This document shows positions 45,329-58,374 of a stretch of 64,000 nucleotides of DNA, in pieces (position 1 is the stretch's first letter; each line of letters begins with the position of its first letter). The notes under the pieces were generated by a model. That model saw only the letters and a program-made list of their open reading frames with translations, was not told where the DNA came from and did not search any database. The position numbers and the translations under genes are program-made. The stretch is from NCBI RefSeq assembly GCF_018687715.1, contig NC_056755.1:10303501-10367500 (forward strand). The letters run 5' to 3'. Source of the stretch: Carya illinoinensis (lineage: Eukaryota; Streptophyta; Magnoliopsida; Fagales; Juglandaceae).

Positions 45329-48300
45329 ATGGATAAGGCTTGGATGCATATTGAAGATAGATTGCATTCCACTGAGTATGCTGAAGGGGTTAGACAATTC
45401 CTCTCTATGGTGTTAGCCCACACTCCTAACACTGATCAGATTAGGTGTCCATGCAGAAGATGTCGGAATAGAGTTTTCCACTCCATTCGTATAGTCGAGG
45501 ATCATTTGTTCTTCAGAGGTATTGATCCAACTTATACGAAATGGATATTCCATGGAGAAGATGACCCTCTCCTTTCTGCTGCACTCTCTGCCGATGAAGA
45601 AGCTGATACATCGGCTAACTATGATTATATTGATGATCTAGAAGAGATGTTTGATGACATCCGCCATGGGTCCTATATGGATCATCATTCTACTGATGAG
45701 GGATACATAGATGCAGATGATCAAGATCAGACCTTTGATGGTCGAACTAACTTTAATTTCGAGGAGTTGGTATCTGATGCACGACGCCCACTTTATCCTT
45801 CATGTACTAAGTTCTCAAAGCTATCATTCATCGTCAAGCTTATTCACATAAAGAGCATTGGCAGTTGGACCGTGAAGCCATTCGATATGGTCATAAAGCT
45901 ATTGCAAGAGGCATTTCCAGAGGCCTCTTTCCCTGACTCATATAACGATGTCCGTCGCTTGGAGCGTGGATTGGGGTTTAGTTACTAGAAGATACACATC
46001 TGCCCAAATGATTGTGTCCTGTTTTGGAAGGAAAATGCATCGTTAGATGAATGCCCTAAATGTAAAGCTTCTAGGTGGGAACAAAGCACAATTCACCAAC
46101 AAAGGTTACCAAAAAAAGTTCTCAGATATTTCCCCCTAAAGCCACGATTGCAGAGGCTTTATATGTCAAAGAAGACAGCCCAGGCCATGAGATGGCATGT
46201 AGAGGGCCGTGTTGAAGATCCTACATGCATGCGACATCCTTCAGATTCTAGGGTTTTGAAGGACTTTGATAACAAACATGAGAGGTTTTCCGAAGATCCG
46301 AGAAATGTTAGACTTGGTTTGGCAAGTGATGGGTTTAACCCATTCAATAACATGAGTAGGCCGTACAGCATTTGGCCAGTACTTCTTGTGCCTTACAACT
46401 TGCCGCCTTGGGCATGCATGAAAGATCCATACACTATGTTATCGTTTGCTAATCCCTGGCCCAAAGTCACCAGGTAATGATATTGATGTGTTATTGCGTC
46501 ATCTTCTTGAAGAGTTGAAGGAGTTATGGGTAGAGGGTATTCGTACCTATGATGCGTACAGTGGGCAAGACTTTACGTTGCATGCAGCTCTACTTTGGAC
46601 TATCAATGACTTCCCCGCATATGCCAATCTTTCCGGTTGGAGCACGAAGGGCAAGTTGGCATGCCCGTATTGTACATCTGACACAAATTCTCAATGGTTG
46701 GTATATGGCCGCAAACATTGCTATATGGGTCATTGACGATGGTTGCCCCTAGATCACATTTGGAGATGCAAGAAAAATGCGTTTAATGGGTATGAAGAGC
46801 ACCAACTCCAACCATCAAGGGTCGAGGGAGAGGAATTGCTAGAACAATTAAGTCAGGTGTCACATTTTCAGTTTGCTAAATCTTCTTCGAAGAGGAAACG
46901 AACGCCCAATCATCTAAACTGGACAAAAAAAATCCATATTTTTTGAGCTTCCCTACTGGTTATCCTTGGGTTTGAGACATAACCTGGACGTAATGCATAT
47001 TGAAAAAAACATATGCGATAATGTGTTGGGAACTTTGTTGAACATTGAAGGGAAAACTAAGGACTCTGCCAATGCGCGTAGGGATTTGGCAAATCTCGGA
47101 ATAAGGAAAGAATTGCATTTACAACATGATGGCGAGTCTGAGAGAATGGGTCTTGGTTGCTACATGTTAAATATAAATGAGCGAAGGGCTTTTTGTGCAT
47201 GGTTGTCAAAAGTGAAATTCCCTGACGGGTTTGCATCGAATATTGCCCGGTGTGTCAATGCTAGTAAGGGAAAGATCAGTGGAATGAAGAGCCATGACTG
47301 TCATGTCTTTATGCAACAACTATTGCCAGTTGTTATAGGTGGGTTCTTATGGGCCGATCTGCGTCAAGCCTTAATAGAGTTGAGCGCATTCTTCAAAGAA
47401 TTATGTTGCCGAACTTTGAACCTATCAGTGTTGCATCGCCTTCAAGCTAATATTCCCATCATTCTGTGCAAACTAGAAATGATTTTTCCTCCAGCTTTTT
47501 TTGATATCATGGTACACCTTTCTATTCACTTGCCAGAAGAGGCTCTACTAGCAGGACCCGTGCAATATAGATGGTTGTATCCTTTTGAGAGGTATTTAGG
47601 AAAGTTCAAGCGGTACGTCCGAAACAGAGCAAGGCCTGAAGGCTCAATTGCTGAGGCATATGTGCATCTCGAGTGCCTCACATTTTGCTCTATGTACCTT
47701 CATGATATAGAAACTAAATATAATCGAGAGGAACGCAATACTGATGTACCCATTGAGTCGCCTGAGTCGGGAAATGCTGCAATTTTATTTGTTTTCTCAC
47801 AAAAGGTTAGCCCATTGGGGACTGCGTACTCATATAAATTAGCCGACACACTAATGGTCAAGGCTCGATGGTATATACTAAATAATTGCCTGGAGGTTGA
47901 GCAATACATTGAGTAAGTACATCAATCTTGAATTACTAACTTTAGTGATGGGTATCTAATTTTACTAGTCTCCAATGTAACAATTCCATGTTGAGCTTCA
48001 CAGGGATCACTATAACAAGATGAAAGAAGAGGACCCTCATAATGTCGACCGTAGGCACCAGAGTCAATTTCGGTTTAGAGCACACGTAAGATTTTATCTC
48101 CTGTTTATTGCTTTATAGGGATACATTTTGTAATATTATTGATTTAAAATAATAAGTTGGGAAAAATCTGATTTTCCTTTTTCTGTCCATTTCGAACATA
48201 GATTCGAGAGAAACGTGCACTGGCTCCAACGACGATTTCTGATGAGTTATATGCATTAGCATGTGGACCAGAACCGATGGTCGCATCTTATGCAGGATGC

Positions 48301-49011
48301 ATAATGAATGGTGTTCGATTTCATACTAAGGAGCGAGAAAGGCATCGCTGCACTCAAAACTACGGGGTGGTGGTTCATGGAGAGCATCAGGGATCCCCTT
48401 GTGACTTCTACGGTGTTCTGAATGATATAATAGAAATACGCTACATGGGTTGGCGCAAGGTTTATCTATTTCAATGCACTTGGTATGACGTTGGTGACCC
48501 GAGAAGGGGGATACGTGTCAGGGACCACTTAACCATAGTGAATACGGATAGGCAATGGTATAAAGATGAGCCCTTCGCACTTGCGTGCCAAGCAACGCAA
48601 GTATTTTACCTATCCGATCCGATCTTGGGAGGAAGTTGGAATGTCGTGCAAAAGGTTACAAGTAGGAATGTTTATAACATTCGCGCAATGGCCCAAGTTG
48701 AGGAGATGCTGGATGATGCTGAGTCATCAGGGGATGACCTTGATGTCGATGAGGGGGGGAATTTGAGCAACTATCCCCCTAGTCTTGCTGTCGATGAAGC
48801 CACGCCCGATCCACTTATCCGAGTCGATGAGGAGCATTTGGCCATTGCTCCAACTCCCATCTCGCCTCGTGGCCCATCCCAACCAGTTGACGATGAAGCA
48901 ACACTTGACAACATAAGTTCCAATGATAACTCTGATAACGACACCACCCATCAGCCCATTGGGGAGACAGATGATGATGATGGTAATGTAGAAATGGTTG
49001 TGATTTTGTAA
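45329..49011 (+). pseudogene. CACTA transposase, TNP2 type, three exons, four lesions
   Basis: The ATG at 45329 opens a transposase-associated domain (MDKAWMHIEDRLHS, CPCRRCRNRV, ILHGED-like WIFHGED), an acidic linker, then the Transposase_21 core with LASDGFNPFNNMSRPYSIWP, WTINDFPAYANLSGWSTKGKLACPYC and LDVMHIEKNICDNVLGTLLNIEGK; a DUF4218-like part (MIFPPAFFDIMVHLSIHLPEE, WLYPFERYLGKFKRYVRN) ends exon 1 at 47912. Exons 48004-48085 and 48202-49011 join in matching phase; the last has a DUF4216-like region and an acidic tail. Lesions: TAG at 45986, an extra T at 46445-46447, TGA at 46734, and an extra A in the run 46925-46932. In this superfamily it cuts and joins DNA. Confidence 0.92.
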
Positions 49012-50729
49012 CCTTTAAGTTGAAAAGCTGAAAATAGAGTTGTCATTCTAATCTATTAGGCAATCTGTTTTCCCAATCCTACCAAACTATTCATTTTCCA
49101 ATGCGTGTATGTGGAAGCATGGTGAAATTGAAATGTATTTAGGCATTTTAGAGGATGGAGAGGGTGAATATACTTGTTAAATCTTTCATGGAAGTAGAGA
49201 GTAACTCTTAGTGGAACTCCTTATTGTGTGCAGATTAAGTGCTTTCACTTTAAAGCTAATGTGGTATACGCTACCAACAGCTCGGGCTTCATTGTAACGT
49301 ATTTGTCGCATAATGAATGGATGGATCTCCTTTGAACTGCCACCAAGTGATGGGTTTCCAGGGTGACAACACTATATATATTTAAATTTGCTTAATTATA
49401 TACAATCTGAGCACAATGAACTGTGTACTCTAAATTTTGTAACTAAGAAGCTTGTGCTATCTTCATTAGCATGTTGGTTGCTCGTTTGGAATTAGTCAAT
49501 TTCAGTGCAATTTCGTTGGCAGGCTGCATATATCATTTCATGCTCAATTGCTAGATGTTTGTTGCAGAGAATTGTCCATTTAAAATATATTTGACTAATC
49601 AATTAAACTTCTCAGGTTTTTTCCTCTAACATATAGTGGAAAGTGCAGTAAGACCAACTGGGATTTCTATCCACAAATATTTCAAAGGTTATTATGGTCG
49701 ACTATGGTAGGGATAAAGCCATTACTCCCATAAAAACTTATGCAAATAAAATATAGGGTATTTAAACTGTTCAACATCAAAGAATTATAAAGGCTGGTTT
49801 GAATTAATTTTGTTGGCTGACTTCCATGTGCAGGACCTTGGGCGGTTGGAATATCCTTGGTCATAACCAAACCACTTTCTCCAAGATGGATGCAACAAGG
49901 TGGCTGTTCAAGCAAGGAATTTTGTTAGACTAACAAAAGATGGGTGTGTTTTCCTATTCATTATCTCCCCTGAAAGAAATAAGAAACTAAAAACTGAAAT
50001 TATAACACAACCATCTAGAAATCCATTTTGCAGTAATTCAATAAATTGGTAGATTTATTGAAATGTATTAAACGCAGCTTTTGACTCCTTCCACTGATAG
50101 AGGATTAAGAATTGATGCATAATGATTATATAAATGGCAATTCGACACACTCAGCCCCAGTGAAAAAGTAAGACAGTAACTTTAAATAAATGGTTGCCGT
50201 CTCTAATATGTGGTATTGGAAATTAGATTGCTAGATCTGTTTAAGGTAGCTTGGTACAGCTACCACTCATTAATCTGTATGGATATAAGTTCATGGGAAA
50301 CTGCATAAGGATGACATATGTGTTGGGGTGATCAGCAGCAGTGTTGAGTAACATAGATGTTAAAATGCATACCAATGTAGCTGTACTATCCAGTGGGAGA
50401 AGGAAGCATTGGGGTGTGAACAATTGGGGCAATGAATGTTATGCAGGTATAAAAAATTCGACATCTATGCACAATGGATGGGTTCTTAATCCACCTACTA
50501 TATGATGGGGACTAAGTGCACTAATTGGCAAATCTATGTCAGATGACCATTTAAAATCATAGACAGTTAGGTTAAATGGATAAACAAAACAGTTATGTTT
50601 TATTCATGAATATTGTAACATGATAGAGCAAATATGTATGCAAATTGAGGCTTTGAGGGTAAATTCATAATAATTAAGGCAACAGATTTGTTAAAGTAAA
50701 ACTGTAATTACCTCCTAGTTAATTGATTA

Positions 50730-50759
50730 AGTCTTTTAGATAGAGTACTCTAAAAGACT
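50730..50759. repeat. 11-bp hairpin
   Basis: AGTCTTTTAGA (50730-50740) and its reverse complement (50749-50759) flank a short loop. Confidence 0.8.
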
Positions 50760-51772
50760 AACAACATGAAGGCAGTGATGAGATTTATATGTATCTAAGA
50801 TCATATAACAACATGAAAGCATATGATGAGATGCAGAGACCAGATTGCATGATCTGGGTGAACAATATACTGTGGGGTCAGCTCATTTTCCTTGCCTACA
50901 TTTTCTTTATATCTATCAGCATTAAGATCATGAAGTTAGATTAAAAAAAATGGGATAATGCTGAGTCATCATACTATTCCTGCTATACTCGGTTCAGCAA
51001 GCAGATTAGAAGATTGGGGCTATTTGGCAAGTTTTGACACTGCATGCAGGTAGTCATGAATGGTTACAAGATCATGACCTTTGTTCCAGATCTGTTTATA
51101 GACTGCTATTGAGGAAGTTGTCCAGGAAAAGAAAGGAGATAGGCTTATGACTAAAAAACAGAGTAACAGTACATTAATAAAAGTCCTTAATAGGGTTGAA
51201 TTTCATGTTGAGCTGCATACTCACATTTAGGAAGGGAAATGTGAAGTTTAAATTCCCAATTGATAAAGGGGCATTTAACATAGCAGGAATATTCAAGTTA
51301 TTTTACGTGATTGGATCTGGAAATACAGTGCCTTGACAAATGATGTCTAATTTGTGAAGATATAAAGTATGAGAGGTGTGGAAGAGACACCTCTGTTTTA
51401 CCTAAGTCAGAGTTTATGTTTAAGGTGTGCAAACGCTGGTTATCAACTCTGAAAGTTTATAAACCTGGCTATTAAAGATGTCTAATTTGTATAAAGCATG
51501 TCTCTATACAAATTCAGTAACACTACCAGGCAGAGAGAAGTTTCAAATAAATTCCTTCAAATTCCTCAATGTAAAGAATTTGAAATTCTCAATTAATGAG
51601 GACTTATAAAGTTGCAGCAATTTAATTAAGATGACACATATGTAGAGTTATAGTTGTTGGAATTAAGTTATAAACCATTAACAAGCGGATAACCATTTAT
51701 AAAGATCTAAAATAAATCACTTCCAAGCCGCTATAGACTAACACACGGGCTATCAATCATTGAAGTTCAAAA

Positions 51773-52168
51773 TTGGTAAAGTGGAGGCGGGAGAAGTTTT
51801 TAATAAAGGGCGGGATAATGAAAAAAGCTTGTGCTGATTTAGGCTGGGAAATGGCGCCTCTGGTGGGGGCCACAGCACCATTAATGTGTAGAGTTGTACT
51901 GAAGAAGTTGACAGCTGGATCTGTGGTAGATATGAGAAGATCTCTGGTGACTATTGGGGTTAAACTACGCCTACAAGCAGCCTCAGTTCACTCCCATGCA
52001 CAGATAGCTTCATTCGTATTTCCTTTGAAGGAGCTGAAAGGTCTGCTTCATCTTTTGGCACTTATAGAAGCTGTAAGGTTATTTTCGAAGAACACTGGTT
52101 TCCTCTTCTTTTTGAAGCTGCTCACGGGTGATCAAAGGTCTGCTTCATCTACTCTTCACCTCTGTTGA
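51773..52168 (+). CDS. unassigned open stretch, doubtful gene
   Basis: 131 codons from a TTG; the first ATG is at about 51818 (MKKACADLGWEMAPLVG). The sequence is basic in its first third with later Leu-rich stretches (ELKGLLHLLALIEAVRLF). I recognise no family. It is the longest open stretch in this interval and lies between the CACTA genes on the same strand. There is no ATG near the frame start and no splice context was established. It may be chance. Confidence 0.2.
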   Translation: MVKWRREKFLIKGGIMKKACADLGWEMAPLVGATAPLMCRVVLKKLTAGSVVDMRRSLVTIGVKLRLQAASVHSHAQIASFVFPLKELKGLLHLLALIEAVRLFSKNTGFLFFLKLLTGDQRSASSTLHLC

Positions 52169-53426
52169 CCAACCCAGAGCGACAAGTAGGTACACCTTGT
52201 CTATTTCCAAGGCTTTATGTGATTCTCCTCCTGATAACCAAGCGTCTTAAGCAGTCTGAGGCACCAATCCTTCATTCCATTTTTGCTTGTTTTGGGTAGG
52301 TCTAATACAACCTAATGGGTTTTTCACTGAAGAACACAAACGCTTGGTTAAGGCGCAAGGTTTAGGCAGCCTTAACCAAGATCCAAATTTTCTGAATTAA
52401 AAAGTGGAAGTTTTCAGATTAGGTGTAGAAATGTGCATGCTAGATGAGATGTGTAACGTCATGAAGTTAAATTTGGACTGTGTCTTGTTATCATATAATT
52501 TTTTGAATTGTATACTGAAAAATGGTTGTTTAAGTTACATATGTTGTACTCACTCAAAACAGCCTGTTAAATGTTTGGTATGAACTCCTCCCTCTGCCAT
52601 TGGTAAAGAACGTTTGGAAGTTAGTTGAACTGCATGACTGTTCATATACCAGTGATATTCGAGTCTCCTGTTAAGCTTTGTTGGTTTTCAAGGTTAGGCT
52701 GGGATGTTGGCTCTGATCAGGGTCCTCTCATATGTTCATAAATAGAAGTCGTTGCCACAGATTCTAGTTTACATGTATACTATTAGACATGTAAAGCTTA
52801 TACTATTCCTATAAGATGGATGTATTACTAAAACAAACCTACAGGAAGGCTGTTGCAATACTGCAATGCAGAAGTCACCATTTGCAAAAGATCAAACTAC
52901 TGGCATATGATGTAGTATAACAACTGGTAATATCAATACTGAAGTATATATGTTTGGTTAGAGATAAACACCCTTAGGAAATGGTTGTGAAATCCGTTAA
53001 TTTGGACAGCAGTTAGTATGCATTGTTTGAATCTATTCACGGGGATGATGGTTCATGGGCCTAAAGTATTTCAAGGTAACATAATGCTAAGTCTGAAAGC
53101 AAACTCCCTAAGATGTGTTATTTTAATTCCATGGGATCCCCTTGCTAGATTTTTTATATTGGCCAGTTTGAATTAGGGAAAGCCCTACGTGATGGGGTTA
53201 AAAACAGGACAATAAGGTCCAAGGTTCTTATGTGATTTATCTGGCCATAAAAGATAGGTGTAAATTATAATGCCACCATCAAGGCTTTTTGTCAACCTTC
53301 CTCTACTAGTAACATGCTTAAGAAAGGTAAAAATAATGTCAATTTTGTTTCACACAGCAATGTTTAAATTTCCTGTTTCCAGGCAAAAGAAGCAGTAGGA
53401 ATTCCCAGCCACCAACATAGCCAAAG

Positions 53427-55278
53427 ATGAGGAGATCAATAAAGTTTCACGGGGGGCGAGTCAAACATGGAAGGGCTGAGATATGCCGCAGCCAAGAGCG
53501 AGAACCAGCGGCACCGGATCTGAGAACCATGTTGCAAGACGAGCCGGAACCAGATGATTCAACTGAGGATGTAGGAGGGGCGGGGACAGAAGGGGCATTG
53601 GTTGGAGCAGAAGTTGAAGAGGTTGTTGTCCCTAACATAGGTAAGGCACACAAATATCTACGTTATGTGCTTGAGCAGAATAACGTATTGGTAACTACAA
53701 TCAGCATGTGTAGATACAAGGTTGTTAGTGTGCACTTGGGCAGCAATAATTGAAATATATTGATTGAATTTACACTCAAAAATGATGTGTTGATGTAGAA
53801 CCACCTACTAAGAAAAGAGGTCGAGGGCCAGCGAAGGGCATGTTATTTGAAAGAATGAGGAAAGTGGGTAAGATACCTCTGGTTATACAAGATGGTCATC
53901 AGGGGCCATCTTGTGAGAATGCATGCTTATTCACTAGACGACTAATAGAGATAATTAAAGTACATGCCAACATGAGGCATGCTAGTTGGAGTCGTGTACC
54001 TGAAGACGAGAAGACAGAGCTGATAGACCATGTTAGGGTAGGTCTTTTTACCTATTGATAACAAACTTAAAAAGCTGGTATGTTTAGATCAGTTGGCGTA
54101 AATACACTGTGTAGAGTTCTATATATAACGCAGGTCTGTTTTTGTATATCTCGCAGGCAGATTTTGTTCTTGACTGGAGTAGAGACAACCATCGTGAGAT
54201 GGTTTCCAACCATTTGGCAGATAAGTACAATACTTATCATTATGTACTACATAAAATTTATTTAAAATATGCATCACATCAAGAGGCCCTACGTAGTGGG
54301 ATGGACAAGGTGGAGAAGAACGTATGGGAAAAGCTATGTGAATACTGGGCAAGTGCAGCATTCAAGGTAGACCAGTTTGGGAATTTATAGAGATGTATTA
54401 ACATTGTCCTTAAAATGACTCTTAGTCAGAAAATGATCTTACATATATCTTGTTGACCATTAGGTTTGAACCCTAATGGTGTTTGCCTAATATATGAATT
54501 CGAGTAAGGCACAAGTATAAATTAAATACTAATTAATTGTTTCTCATGCAGGAGAAGTCCATGCGAAACAGTTCAAATAGATCTAAATTGAAGGTCAAGC
54601 ATACTGGTGGCCGCAAATCCTTTATACGCATTTTAGAGGAGAAGGTTTGTAATTAAGCAAGGGGTATAACATAATCAGTTAATGAGTCAAATATGTATCT
54701 AACTTTTGAGCTCAATTGTGTGTTTCAGCGGGAGGCAGCACTGAACATGGTTGCCTTCTATAGGCAAACACATTGGTCAACCCGGAAGGGTAAATGGATC
54801 AACGCAGCCACTGAACATAATTACGTAAGAGAGTTCCTAATTTTAGTTTATTTTTAAATGGTTTGGTGAGGGTGTTTAACCTGGCGAGTCATTTTTCATG
54901 TATTGAATTTTCCAGAACCTTATGATGGAGAGGTTAGCTAAAAAGGAATCTGAGGAGGATATTGAAGAGGCAGCTGAAAGTGTGTTCAAAGAGGTATTGG
55001 GAAACAGACCTGGATATGCAGTAGGGAGGGATCACATGGTGATTTCGGACCCATCTCCTTCGATGAAGAATAGTAGGGCATATATTCGTCTGTCGGAGGA
55101 GAATGCACGGAACAAGACTGAGGCAGAAATGTACAAGGCAAAACTAGACTCCATGCTGGGTGATATTGCAGAGTTGAGAAAGAATTTCTCAGAGCATGAG
55201 AAGCTCTTAATGAGCTATCGGAACACTGACTTACCCGATGGTAGTGAGGCTCATAGAGAGACTCAGAGAGATGATTAG
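53427..55278 (+). CDS. CACTA second gene, Transposase_24/TnpA-like, six exons, intact
   Basis: Proposed exons 53427-53640, 53799-54037, 54157-54366, 54552-54644, 54729-54824 and 54916-55278 all have GT-AG borders and sum to 1215 nt, 404 codons plus stop, with no interruption. An in-frame TAG at 53418 precedes the ATG. Residues 1-71 are acidic and Gly-rich; 72-151 include KKRGRGPAKG and HGQ-type HQGPSCENACLF; about 152-290 form the Transposase_24 (En/Spm, Ptta) region, with WEKLCEYWASAAFK, NSSNRSKLKVKHTGGRKSF and YRQTHW; the end (about 340-395) is a predicted coiled coil. TnpA-like proteins bind subterminal motifs and help transposition. Every boundary is sequence-inferred. Confidence 0.88.
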
Positions 55279-57048
55279 TTTTCTAAGTGACATTGGGAAC
55301 TTTTTTGTGGATGGCTTTCATTTGGGAATGTTAATTTTTGTGGAGGGCCAGTTTGACATTGCCATTTTTGGGTGGATAGGGGTTAAATGTCCTTGTAGAT
55401 ATGTGTTGGCCATGGACTTATGTCATTACTTTTTTTTATTTTGGTAACGTATGCAACTATATTTAGGGTGGATATGTATTAATGACTACAGCAGGAAAAG
55501 TAAAATGATGGCCTATTTTTTTGATGAGTTGTTACTAAGAGAATGATGGGTAAGTACTGAAATTAATTCGAGTTATGATGGATAATGTTTAATTTCGGAT
55601 TATGTGTGTAAGGCTGCAAATACTTAATCATAAATGCTGATTAAACTCTTTTGAAAAATACAGGTTAGCAGATTGAGAAGACTGATTTCAGTGCACATGG
55701 ATGGAGGATGTTGCTTGCAGTGAACTGGTTTCATGATAAAGCACCTTACCAGGGAAATAGGTACTTTCTAGGGGTGTATTTCTTCAATAGTAAGGGAAAT
55801 AAATAAAAGTAGATGCAAAATCTAAATTTGCAAGAGAACTACCAGATTAATATCCACAAGTCAATATGCATATTCACACACACCCTCAATTGCCTAAACC
55901 TCTGATTCAGGTTTTAATAAACTAAACAGAGGGTATTTGATAAGGTGCAGTGTAGGAATTCACACTAAGTAGTTAGAAGATAAGGAACTTCACATGTTAT
56001 TTTATATGTTAAGTAAGAAACCGGGGCTCTCTAACTCTAATGCACTTAGGTCAGGACAGTGGTCTGAGTTTGTCCTTGGAATATATTACAGCTATATGTT
56101 CTGCTTAGTGCGACTTAAATGTGTCTCACCTTTCCCATGGAAATAGTTATGTAACACAATTATAGTATCCATGCTTAGATGTGGTAACGATGTTAATAAC
56201 GATTGGATAATCAGCAGTCTTAAGTATTGATACATGTAAATAATTAGATATAAAGGCCCAATTGAACAATGGGTCAATGATAGGAAAAAAATTTGGGTTC
56301 CCTGTTAGTATGAGTGTTTATACTAGCCCCAAATATAATTGGTATGGTAGATGGTAAGTCTTAGTATAGAGCTCATGTGAATGGGTTTTTAGGAGATTGC
56401 ATTGGCTGTGGCAAATTTTGATTGGGCTCCTCCTTTTGGGAATTGGTTCACGAATGATAATCTAAAGACTATAGTCATTATTCAACTATAGCAAACACTA
56501 TAAACACAGCAGCCAATTAACTGCACGATTTGCAATAGCATGGACTACAGAATGTTAGATATATAGTAATAATTCCATGTGAATACAGGAATACAACATG
56601 ATGGCATTTTCCTTCCAAGCCTACCAACGTATAGTTATTTATTTTAAAATTTAAATAGACAATATGCTCTTGATCTAATTAATTATGTACAAGATTGTTG
56701 GTACCAATTAGTATAGAAGCAAGCTACCATTTAATGAAATTCATACCATTATCAGAATTCTGTTATTTGCTGACATAGTTCTTATTGTCTAATTATCAGG
56801 TCATCATTTACCAACATGATGTGTGGAATCAGGGACTGGAATCAAACACCTGTCAAACACTACTGTCAGCAAGAAGCCCTTTTAATTATTTTAGTAAACT
56901 GTCATATATGGACCTCTTGGTTATCATTGATGTTGTTGGAGAGGGAATATGTGTTTCATCATGTCTTTATGTAAGGGTATTTGAGTTGCAAACATATATA
57001 CGGTTCATGGCCTTTTATTATATATTTTTAATATATAATGTTGGAAGA

Positions 57049-57084
<36 letters not shown>

Positions 57085-57479
57085 GTTGAATCATTGAGTG
57101 TCCAAGGATTATATAATCGTTGGAGATTTTTGCCCTGTTGGCTAAAAGTGTTGCAAAGGTTAAGGAGAATATGAATAATGAATGGTGTAAATATTTGGCA
57201 GAGCAAGACGTACAGAATGGGATTTGGTTTGCATTGTTGGGATGTCATCTGAATAAAAGGGTTAGACACTACCACTCATCATGACAACTAGCTTTTTTTC
57301 ACCAGAGAAAGTTGGTGGGATCAAATTGTTGTATAGTACGCCTCATGAAAACTAGTAGGGCTGGTGAGGAAACTGGAGGGGATTGCATTACAATTTAGTT
57401 TAATGCAATACATGCATGGTGGCAAAAGTAGATTTCCCGTAAATAAAATGGCAATGTTCTGTGGGTAAAATGCATCTTT
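55279..57479. other. CACTA 3' non-coding region
   Basis: AT-rich with no credible gene. A (TA)n microsatellite lies at 57053-57083. Open stretches near 56785-57174 cross it and look accidental. Confidence 0.55.
57053..57083. repeat. (AT)n microsatellite
   Basis: About 15 TA units within the CACTA 3' region. Confidence 0.92.
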
Positions 57480-58371
57480 CCACCACGTCAATGATGGTGA
57501 CAAATCGGATTGGAAATCAGGATATTTTAAGTAACGGCCACCAAACAGAATCATGCTATATCTTCGATTTCTCACGTCGATTTATGGTAGCTAAACTTGT
57601 CTATATGTGTTGGGGTGCCATGATAATGCCGCGTCAAGTTGTGGTCGCATATATCGATTTCCCCACAAAAAAAAATCCTTTTGGAGGCTAATTTATTATT
57701 GTCCATGGAATATATGCCACCACGATGTCACCAACGAAAATGATGGCAAAACGTGTATTTCACAAGACGAGAACTATTTGTGGGAATTAGTTCCCATGGA
57801 TATTATACAAATTGCCACCAGATGGTATAAAGGTAAAACTATTTTTTGTCACGTCCACGACAACTACCTAATAAATTTTTGCTACAACATTGGATCATCT
57901 ATAATACTTAGTTCCAACCATGACGTCCAGTGTGTATAAGTTATTACGACAAGTATTCAGGTTAATAAATTTAAATTATAACCAGATCTGGTCATCCCAA
58001 AAATTATGAAGTCACAATACTTAGAGTGGGTAATGACTTTATTCGACTAACCATGTCACCAAATGGCTAATGGCTAATAAATATTACGGACTGTTAGTGT
58101 GGTGACAAAGGAGGTATCTTTCACCACCTTAGCTGAGTTGTTCATGGAGTTTGCCACAGAGGGCCGAGATTTTTGACACCACCTGATACGGTGACTAAAG
58201 GGTGTTTTTCCCACCAACTAATTGTATTGGTGAATAAACTAGTATTGTCCATGAATTATATGCCACCAACGTGTCACCAGCGAAAATGGTGACAAAAAAT
58301 ATTATTCCCACATAACATCTGGTTATTTCGACGAAAATGCTTCACGAAAAAAGCCAGTATTTGTTGTAGTG
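57480..58371. promoter_or_regulatory. right subterminal region of the CACTA element
   Basis: TGTCACC or its complement GGTGACA occurs at 57496, 57726, 58101, 58272 and 58288, with many GCCACCA and CCCACC words. A block of about 54 bp is directly repeated (57701-57754 and 58247-58301). This matches the subterminal repeat zones that bind TnpA-type proteins. The terminal repeat is at 58350-58371. Confidence 0.65.
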
Positions 58372-58374
58372 ACT

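Larger units (their letters stand above)
49012..53426. other. non-coding interval between the two CACTA genes
   Basis: About 4.4 kb, AT-rich, intron- or spacer-like. A hairpin lies at 50730-50759. One 131-codon open stretch (51773-52168) begins at TTG and is described separately. An acceptor-like TTTCCAG at 53377-53383 may mark a 5' exon of the next gene. Confidence 0.5.
39588..58371 (+). mobile_element. 18.8 kb CACTA (En/Spm) transposon
   Basis: Both ends start CACTACAACAAATACT and share 21 of 22 bases as terminal inverted repeats (39588-39609 and 58350-58371). The flanking triplet ACT is present at 39585-39587 and 58372-58374, the 3-bp duplication expected of CACTA elements. Inside are a TNP2-type transposase gene (45329-49011) and a Transposase_24/TnpA-type gene (53427-55278) on the plus strand. 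Subterminal TGTCACC motifs lie near both ends. It is larger than many described CACTA elements owing to long non-coding intervals. It disrupts an LTR. Confidence 0.96.

Noticed and set aside
48727..48951. minus-strand frame opposite the TNP2 C-terminus
   Set aside because: It is antisense to a well-supported exon with splice borders and a DUF4216-like domain.
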